A DNA stretch of 6,540 nucleotides, from the NCBI GenBank assembly GCA_002325825.1, contig DCSW01000117.1, positions 1 through 6,540 of the forward strand, given 5' to 3'. The stretch comes from Collimonas sp. UBA1456. Its GTDB lineage: Bacteria > Pseudomonadota > Gammaproteobacteria > Burkholderiales > Burkholderiaceae_D. Shown here piece by piece: positions 1-6,540 of the stretch (position 1 is its first letter; each line of letters begins with the position of its first letter). Both the position numbers and the translations under genes were made by a program. The notes below the pieces were generated by a model. It had not been told where the DNA came from and did no database searches. It was given only the letters and a program-made list of their open reading frames with translations.

Positions 1-215
1 CAGAAATTCGCAAGGCGATCTATACGTCAAATATCATTGAGTCTCTCAACAGTGTGATTCGCTGCGCAGTGGTGCACCGAAAGCTGTTTCCAATTGACGA
101 TCTGACCATCTCGCAAGTTGCGAAGAAATGGACCATGCCGATCCAGAATTGGCGCATTACCTTAAATCGCTTTATGATCCAATTCGAAGTACGTATTCAA
201 AAGTACGATTATTGA
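1..215 (+). pseudogene. IS256-family transposase, C-terminal remnant
   Basis: Reading from base 3, the frame gives EIRKAIYTSNIIESLNSVIR, then RKLFPIDD, then KKWTMPIQNWRITLNRFMIQ, and ends at TGA 213-215. These are the C-terminal blocks of IS256-family (Transposase_mut) DDE transposases; the family's catalytic glutamate is generally placed in the N-x-IESLN block. The 5' part lies outside the window or is lost. Between the DD of the LFP-DD block and KKWTMPI there are only about 7 residues, where I recall about 14 in relatives, so a small in-frame deletion is likely and the element is probably inactive. The tail (EVRIQKYDY) also departs from the usual FGDRL-like ending. Family assignment is firm; the exact element is not identifiable. 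Confidence 0.85.
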
Positions 216-252
216 TAATGCAGTGGAGTTTACACAGAAGCGTTTACGGGTT
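216..252 (+). repeat. Probable right-end region of the IS256 element
   Basis: Directly after the transposase stop comes a GGAGTTTACACAGAAGCG stretch. IS256-family elements commonly end just past the transposase stop with an inverted repeat whose inner part resembles GTTTACACAGAA. The left end is not in the window, so the inverted repeat cannot be confirmed by pairing. The outer boundary is placed by where the adjoining IS3 frame regains family-like sequence (ALGG, around 250-261). Confidence 0.4.
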
Positions 253-478
253 CGCCGCCGAGCGCCCTGTTCGGGCGTTCGTGATTGTCAGTCCAGAACC
301 ATCTCGTCGCAAGTTCCTGAGCCTCATCGACGAATTCGGACAGATAATGTACCAGCCAGTCATAGCGAACCGTTCTGTTGTAACACTCGATATAAGCATT
401 TTGTTATGTTTTTTCGGTTTGAATAAATCTGATTTTTGTATCTAATTACTTCTCAACCCATAGCGCTGGAGTACCGAT
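230..478 (-). pseudogene. IS3-family orfB transposase, C-terminal remnant
   Basis: On the minus strand, one frame reads IRFIQ-TEKT-stop-QNAYIECYNRTVRYDWLVHYL, then ATRWFWTDNHERPNRALGG, and runs out at TAA 230-232. This matches the end of the integrase domain of IS3-family OrfB proteins (family pattern FIQPGKPQQNAYIER-NRTVRYDWL, then W-W-YNHERPN-ALGG), including the catalytic glutamate in AYIE. Stops at 404-406 (TAA where the family has a glutamine codon) and 446-448 show it is dead. The normal TPKQRLA ending after ALGG is replaced by sequence that looks like the IS256 end. Upstream homology fades around 460-478, where the DUF2147 stop codon lies in the same frame. It is a fragment; the 5' part of the element is absent. 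Confidence 0.8.
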
Positions 479-939
479 TCATGCCTCGCACAGCCCGGTC
501 TGGGTGCGACCCAGCAGTGCTACGCCGATATAGCCTCGTACGTTGAGTTTCTTGTCGCCATCGGCCAGCGACATCTTGCTCCTGTAAACCTTTTCGTTGT
601 CAGAATCGGGAATCTAACCGCCGTTGTATCCATCACCATCATGCTTCATGCCGGTGATAATGGTCATGCTGAAAATGGGGCGGTCTTTCCGAATACCTTC
701 GCATTTGACACATTTCGGATTTCTATCTTCGCTTGGATCGCGTAGCAGTTTTTCGATCTCGCCGCGCAGTTCACCGTTGGATTCGGTGATGCGGATCACC
801 ACTTTCTGTTTTACGCTATGGTCATCAGTATTTTCCAAATGCCGACTGGCGAGTTGATATCTTGGGCGAAAGTGCCGAACATTAGCAGACTGCTGCTAGC
901 GACGGCCGTCATCAACAAGCGAGTTGAAAATTTGTGAAT
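479..939 (-). pseudogene. DUF2147 exported-protein pseudogene
   Basis: Three pieces on the minus strand add up to a complete DUF2147 protein, a small exported family of unknown function. Piece one (939 to about 830) is a signal peptide, HKFSTRLLMTAVASSS then LLMFGTFAQD, followed by SPVGIWK. Piece two (to 617) carries VVIRITESNGELRGEIEKLL, then KCVKCEGIRKDRPIFSMTI and GMKHDGDGYNGG. Piece three (to 479) carries KMSLADGDKKLNVRGYIGVA then LLGRTQT. A one-base deletion near 828-835 turns WK-TIDD into WKI and shifts the frame. A TAG at 614-616 follows YNGG in the otherwise continuous frame. The likely start codon reads ATT (937-939), with AGAAGA (946-951) six bases upstream, suggesting ATG was lost. 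The conserved tryptophan after GRTQT is glycine. The gene follows valS by 71 bases on the same strand and may once have been co-transcribed. Confidence 0.85.
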
Positions 940-1010
940 GCTTTGTCTTCTGTTCTTATTGCGGCCGTCTGCATTACCGTAGCCCGGCGCCACTATGTAT
1001 TAGTAAGGAA

Positions 1011-3845
<2,835 letters not shown>

Positions 3846-3859
3846 GATGATTGATGTTT

Positions 3860-3865
3860 CTTCCT
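3860..3865 (-). promoter_or_regulatory. valS ribosome-binding site (AGGAAG)
   Basis: AGGAAG on the minus strand precedes the valS ATG by 14 bases. This is a long spacing, but it is the only purine-rich match to the 16S tail in the short leader, and the downstream protein start matches the family. Confidence 0.5.
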
Positions 3866-3874
3866 AAAACGATG

Positions 3875-3880
3875 ATTATA
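3875..3880 (-). promoter_or_regulatory. valS -10 promoter element (TATAAT)
   Basis: The minus strand reads a perfect sigma-70 -10 hexamer, TATAAT, 29 bases upstream of the valS ATG, which would give a leader of about 20 bases containing the AGGAAG ribosome-binding site (3860-3865). The hexamer 17 bases further upstream reads AGGAGC, not like TTGACA, and no extended -10 TG is present. The -35 may have been lost as the neighbouring DNA eroded, or a sliding spacer is used. Position and perfect match support the call; activity is inferred. Confidence 0.55.
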
Positions 3881-3949
3881 AAGTACGCAGCCTACAGGCT
3901 CCTAGCGTTGCCGGCCGGGATACGGTTTTTTCGATGTAAACACAATCGT

Positions 3950-4070
3950 GCCAGCCAATCTGTTGCAGAGGCAAGTCTTTTATAGCTGAGCAGACTGGAC
4001 GCAAGGTAAGCGGGTGCGCATTTTCATGTACCGCAAGCCGATTGCGGGTGTGAAGTTCTCCATGCTGTCT
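3950..4070 (+). other. Possible eroded 5' part of thiC
   Basis: No intact gene or clear ORF is present between the valS promoter and 4071. Patchy matches to what would encode ThiC residues upstream of the clear homology can be seen: CCAATCT at 3953-3959 (P-I of NPPIYVYD), TATA near 3981, CTGGACGCAAGG at 3995-4006 (the DP-A-R block), and GTGCGCATT near 4014-4022 (V-R-I). The spacing between the first two blocks is right (about 42 bases against about 39 expected). The stretch from 4006 to 4071 is about 25 bases too long. This is weak similarity recognised by eye. If correct, only about the first 50 codons and the leader of thiC are wholly gone. Confidence 0.35.
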
Positions 4071-4093
4071 TGGTATTGACGTCAAGACAGCAT
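4062..4093. repeat. Perfect 11-bp inverted repeat at the 5' edge of thiC
   Basis: ATGCTGTCTTG (4062-4072) pairs perfectly with CAAGACAGCAT (4083-4093) around the 10-base loop GTATTGACGT. No T-run follows on either strand, so it is not an intrinsic terminator. The right arm lies in sequence that fits ThiC (R-Q-D-S for the family R-G-D-T), which makes the left arm the likely altered copy. Compare the repeats at 4453-4508 and 4918-4943. Confidence 0.8.
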
Positions 4094-4452
4094 AACGCTA
4101 GGGATCCTTATTGGCCCCATCTCAGCATACGAGATCGAATGGTTAAATGATCCGAAGCTGGCGGAACTGCGCTTCCATCTGCACCGCAAGTCGCGCTGCG
4201 CCAAGGCTGGCAAGAATGTCTCGCAAATGCATCATTACACCGGAAATGGGGTTCGTGACGATCCGCGGAAACATGCGTCACAAGAAATATTTGGAGGAGC
4301 TGAAAGCGTCTGGGCCGATGGGCAATAAGCTGGCCGACCTGATGGGCCGCCAGTATCCAGGGCAGTAGTTCGGCGCCTCGCTGCCGGCTGAAATTATGCC
4401 GGAATTCGTGCACGACGAAATCGCCCGCGGTCGCGCCATCATTATGACCAAC

Positions 4453-4508
4453 AATCTTTACCAGAAAATCGAACCGATGATTATCGATTCGATTTTCTGG
4501 TAAAGATT
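4453..4508. repeat. Perfect 21-bp inverted repeat inside thiC
   Basis: The 21 bases at 4453-4473 are the exact reverse complement of 4488-4508. Inside them, after one mismatch (4474/4487), CGAT (4475-4478) pairs with ATCG (4483-4486) over a GATT loop, so 25 of 26 pairs form. The right arm holds authentic thiC codons (FLVKI). The left arm occupies the place of the family NINHPE-EP segment with no length change but encodes NLYQKIE. No T-run follows, so it is not a terminator. Confidence 0.95.
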
Positions 4509-4917
4509 AACACCAATATCGGTAATTCTGCAGTGACATCTTCTATCGGCAAAAAGTCGCAAAATGATCTGGGCGATTCATTGGGACGACAACATGATAG
4601 ATCTGTCGATCGGCAAGCACATTCACGAAATCCGTGAATGGATTATCCGCAACTCGTCGGTTCCGATCGGCACCGTACCGATTTATCAGGGGGTTGGAAA
4701 AAGTTAACGGTAAAGCCGAAGACCTGACCTGAGAAATTTTTCGCGATCTGCTGATCTAGCAAGCCGGGCATGGCGTCGACTACTTCATCACGCACGCCGG
4801 CGTGCGTTTGCAATACGTGCCGATGACCGCCAAACGCCTGACCGGTATCGTCAGTCGTGGCGTCTCGATCATGGCTAAATGGTGTCTGGCGCATCACCGC
4901 AAATCGTTCCTTTGCGC

Positions 4918-4943
4918 TGATATCGCAGATATCTGCGACATCA
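4918..4943. repeat. Near-perfect 26-base palindrome inside thiC
   Basis: TCGCAGATATCTGCGA (4923-4938) is a perfect 16-base palindrome. After one mismatch (4922/4939), four more pairs extend it to 4918-4943. The right half encodes the family residues DIC-IM; the left half encodes D-I-A where family members have residues such as H-F-E. Confidence 0.85.
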
Positions 4944-5685
4944 TGAAATCCTGATTATGTCAGCTTCAGCCTTGGCGATGGCTTGCGTCCAGGTTCGATC
5001 TATGACGCCAGTGACGAAGCGCAGTTCGTTGAACTGAAAATCCTGAGCGAGCTGACCCAGATCGCCTGGAAACACGATGTCCAGGTAATGATCGAAGGGC
5101 ACGGTCCACGTGCCGATGCACTTGATCAAAGAAAATATGGACTTGCAATTGGAGCAGTGACACGAAGCGTCGTTCTACACACTGGGACCAGTGACCATCG
5201 AAATCGCGCCAAGCTACGACCGGCACCACTTACGGCATCGGGGCTGTCACAATCTGGTGGTATAGCACGGCGATGCTGTGTTAGGTCATGCCGAAGGAGC
5301 ATCTTGACTTATCGAACAAGGTCGATGCCAAGGATGGCATCATCGCCTACCAGATCGCCGCCCACGCAGCCGATCTGGGGAAGTGCCATCCTGGCGCGTA
5401 AATTCGAGACAATGCGTTGTCGAGAGAGCGCTTCGAATTCCACGGAGGAGACCAGTTCAACATCGGTATCGATCCGGACAAGGTGCGTGAATTACATGAC
5501 GAAACCTTGCCCAAAGGTTCTGCCGAGGTGGTGCATTTCTGCTCGACGAAGATCACGCAGTAAATGCGCGAATATGCCGCTGCACAGGGTATCTCGGAGA
5601 TCGTCGCGTTGAAGCAGGGGATGGAAGTCAAGGCGATCGAGTTCGTCAAGAACGGTGCGAAAATCTATAGCAAGCATTGAGGCAG

Positions 5686-5809
5686 ATGATGCAGATCGTT
5701 TTAAATGACGCGCCACGTCCGCTGCCTGACGGCGAAGCTGTGGCCACAGCGCATATTATAGCCAGAGAGCAAAATTGACGTCGTGCCCGCAGCAATAGGC
5801 GGCGGTTGA
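5686..5809 (+). pseudogene. thiS: ThiS sulfur-carrier protein pseudogene
   Basis: ThiS is a small ubiquitin-like carrier whose C-terminal Gly-Gly is converted to a thiocarboxylate that supplies sulfur to thiazole synthase. The start ATG-ATG-CAG (5686-5694) lies 5 bases after the thiC stop and reads MQIVLNDAPRPLPDGEAVA, a normal ThiS N-terminus. That frame then hits TGA at 5776. The next frame, from about 5771, reads KIDVVPAAIGGG and stops at 5807-5809, matching the ThiS tail (DVV-P-GG). Total length is about 121 bases, where the family (about 66 residues) needs about 200, so roughly 77 bases of the central fold are missing and the frame is shifted. The tail residue before A-I is alanine where relatives often have proline-valine. 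Not functional as read. Confidence 0.85.
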
Positions 5810-5811
5810 CG

Positions 5812-5844
5812 CCGTAGGGCGAGCATTCCATGCCCACCCTACGG
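5812..5844. repeat. Hairpin between thiS and thiG, possibly terminator-like
   Basis: CCGTAGGG (5812-5819) pairs with CCCTACGG (5837-5844). Inside, GCAT (5823-5826) pairs with ATGC (5830-5833) over a three-base loop, with an unpaired three-by-three internal loop between. The right arm, GCCCACCCTACGG, resembles the GTAGGGTGGGC palindromes scattered through intergenic regions of many proteobacteria (recalled, not searched). AATTTTTA follows, so weak intrinsic termination on the plus strand is possible. Confidence 0.6.
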
Positions 5845-5852
5845 GAATTTTT

Positions 5853-5858
5853 AGAGGA
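5853..5858 (+). promoter_or_regulatory. thiG ribosome-binding site (AGAGGA)
   Basis: AGAGGA lies 6 bases upstream of ATG 5865-5867, good spacing and sequence for translation start. It fixes the thiG start even though the gene itself is broken. Confidence 0.6.
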
Positions 5859-5864
5859 TTTGTT

Positions 5865-6540
5865 ATGGGTATTAATTCTTCCCTTGAGACAGGGCAAGCA
5901 GGCGCCGGCCCGAACATCGCCGACAATACCTATAGCTCGCGGTGGCTGGTCGTCAGCGGCAAGTATCGCTACCTGGAACAAACGCGCGCCGCTACCGAAG
6001 CCAGCGGCGCGGAAATCATTACGGTGGCGATCCGACGCATCATATCGGGCAAGATCCGAAGGCCCCGAATTTGCCGGATGTGGTGCCGCAGACACGCTAT
6101 ACGACACTGCCGAATACCGTTGATTATTATATCGTGACCGACGCGTTGTACACGCTGCAGCTGAAGCACGAACTGCTGGACGGCCATAATCTTGTCAAGT
6201 TGGAAAGGCTGGGCGATGAGCGCACATTGTTTCCGAACATGCCAGAAATTCTAAAGGGGGCGTAAACTTTGGTAAAGGATGGATTCGACGTGATGATGTA
6301 TTGCAGCGATGATCCGATCCAGTCGCATATCCCGGAAGAGATCGGCTGCGTTGCCGTGATGCCACTGGCATCGCTGATCGATTCAGGCATGGGTCTTCTG
6401 GAGCCTTGGAACCTGTCGCTGGTTATCGAACAGGCCAAGGTACCGGTGCTGGTCGGCGTTGGCGACCGGTCACGGTGATAGTCTGGTCAGCGAAGACCCG
6501 ATTGCAGCGATTGAACCTATAAAAGCCGCGGTGACTAATG
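5865..6540 (+). pseudogene. thiG: Thiazole synthase pseudogene (3' end beyond window)
   Basis: ThiG builds the thiamine thiazole phosphate from deoxyxylulose 5-phosphate, dehydroglycine and ThiS thiocarboxylate. The first frame reads SSRWLVVSGKYRYLEQTRAA then ASGAEIITVAIRR. A one-base deletion between 6038 and 6044 (ATCAT where ACCAAT-like bases are expected for T-N) moves the rest to the next frame: IGQDPKAPN, DVVPQTRYTTLPNT, LLDGHNLVKLERLGDERTLF, with the Schiff-base lysine of LVKLE still present. TAA 6263-6265 interrupts just before LVKDGFDVMMYCSDDPIQ, CVAVMPLASLIDSGMG and PWNLSLVIEQAKVPVL. After 6455 the family DAGVGTASDAA to MNTA segment is missing. A third frame resumes at 6486 with VSEDPIAAIEPIKAAVTN and runs off the window. 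Dead gene, clear identity. Confidence 0.93.

Larger units (their letters stand above)
4071..5680 (+). pseudogene. thiC: Phosphomethylpyrimidine synthase pseudogene
   Basis: ThiC is the cytoplasmic SAM-dependent [4Fe-4S] enzyme converting aminoimidazole ribotide to HMP-P, the thiamine pyrimidine. Blocks appear in family order but in shifting frames: DPKLAELRFHLHRK (4149-4190), IITPEM then YLEELKASGPMGNKLADLMG, PAEIMPEFVHDEIARGRAII, KHIHEIREWIIRNSSVPIG, AGVRLQYVPMTAKRLTGIVS, GDGLRPGSIYDASDEAQF, IAWKHDVQVMIEG, LIKENMDLQLEQ, and KAIEFVKNGAKIYSKH ending at TGA 5678-5680. Lesions include about 17 bases lost at 4230; TAG 4366; a one-base loss near 4487; an extra G in the run 4689-4693; TGA 4730; TAG 4757; frameshifts near 4952 and 5100; TGA 5158; scrambling near 5220-5260; TAG 5282; TAA 5399; and TAA 5561. 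The CX2CX4C cluster motif is deleted at 5543-5548, leaving HFCSTKIT. The gene is beyond repair. The 5' end is eroded; traces may reach 3950. Confidence 0.95.

Noticed and set aside
3889..3900. Short palindrome AGCCTACAGGCT upstream of the valS -10
   Set aside because: Only a five-base stem with a two-base gap, which is expected by chance; no second copy or conserved spacing supports an operator.
3846..4070. Possible TPP riboswitch upstream of thiC
   Set aside because: I looked for thi-box-like CTGAGA and the downstream conserved pieces and did not find them; the leader seems to have been lost with the first codons of thiC.
3876..4085. Minus-strand open frame of 69 codons upstream of valS
   Set aside because: No family resemblance or ribosome-binding site; it overlaps the valS promoter and degraded thiC sequence on the other strand.
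4983..5612. Plus-strand open frame of 209 codons
   Set aside because: Only an accidental long frame through the thiC pseudogene; ThiC-like residues occur in its first part (RPGSIYDASDEAQF, WKHDVQVMIEG) before the frame goes out of register. It is not a separate gene.

Overview
The window looks like decaying chromosome from a betaproteobacterium, probably Burkholderiales and close to Oxalobacteraceae. That placement is inferred from recalled family sequences (ValS, ThiC, and a ThiG of the VAIRR-TNIGQ / YCSDDPI type); no search was run. One essential gene, valS, is intact. Everything around it is broken: two insertion-sequence remnants, a DUF2147 exported-protein pseudogene, and a thiC-thiS-thiG thiamine-biosynthesis cluster in which every gene has stops, frameshifts or deletions. 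An intact housekeeping gene beside many independently broken neighbours fits a host-restricted or endosymbiotic lineage in genome reduction better than poor sequencing.

Layout. 1-250: the 3' end of an IS256-family transposase on +, probably with its right terminal region. 230-478: the 3' end of an IS3-family orfB on -, meeting the IS256 remnant tail to tail. 479-939 (-): a DUF2147 gene broken by a one-base deletion and an in-frame TAG, with ATT where ATG is expected. 1011-3845 (-): valS, full length, with a perfect TATAAT 30 bases upstream of its start codon. 3846-4070: no intact gene; it holds the valS promoter and probably the eroded 5' part of thiC. 4071-5680 (+): thiC pseudogene. 5686-5809 (+): thiS pseudogene missing its middle. 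5812-5844: a hairpin. 5865-6540 (+): thiG pseudogene running off the window.

In function, thiC (pyrimidine branch), thiS (sulfur carrier) and thiG (thiazole synthase) make the two halves of thiamine. All three are lost, so the organism should need thiamine or its precursors from outside unless other copies exist. No TPP riboswitch is visible upstream of thiC; the expected site has eroded up to the valS promoter.

The most unusual signal is in the dead thiC. It contains three perfect or near-perfect inverted repeats (4062-4093, 4453-4508, 4918-4943). In the two that can be checked against the ThiC family, one arm keeps the family sequence while the other encodes non-family residues that are the reverse complement of the conserved arm. 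This is the expected footprint of quasi-palindrome template-switch mutation. A second striking lesion is an in-frame loss of eight residues at the ThiC iron-sulfur motif, apparently by recombination between the two HFCSM-coding repeats, leaving one of its three cysteines.
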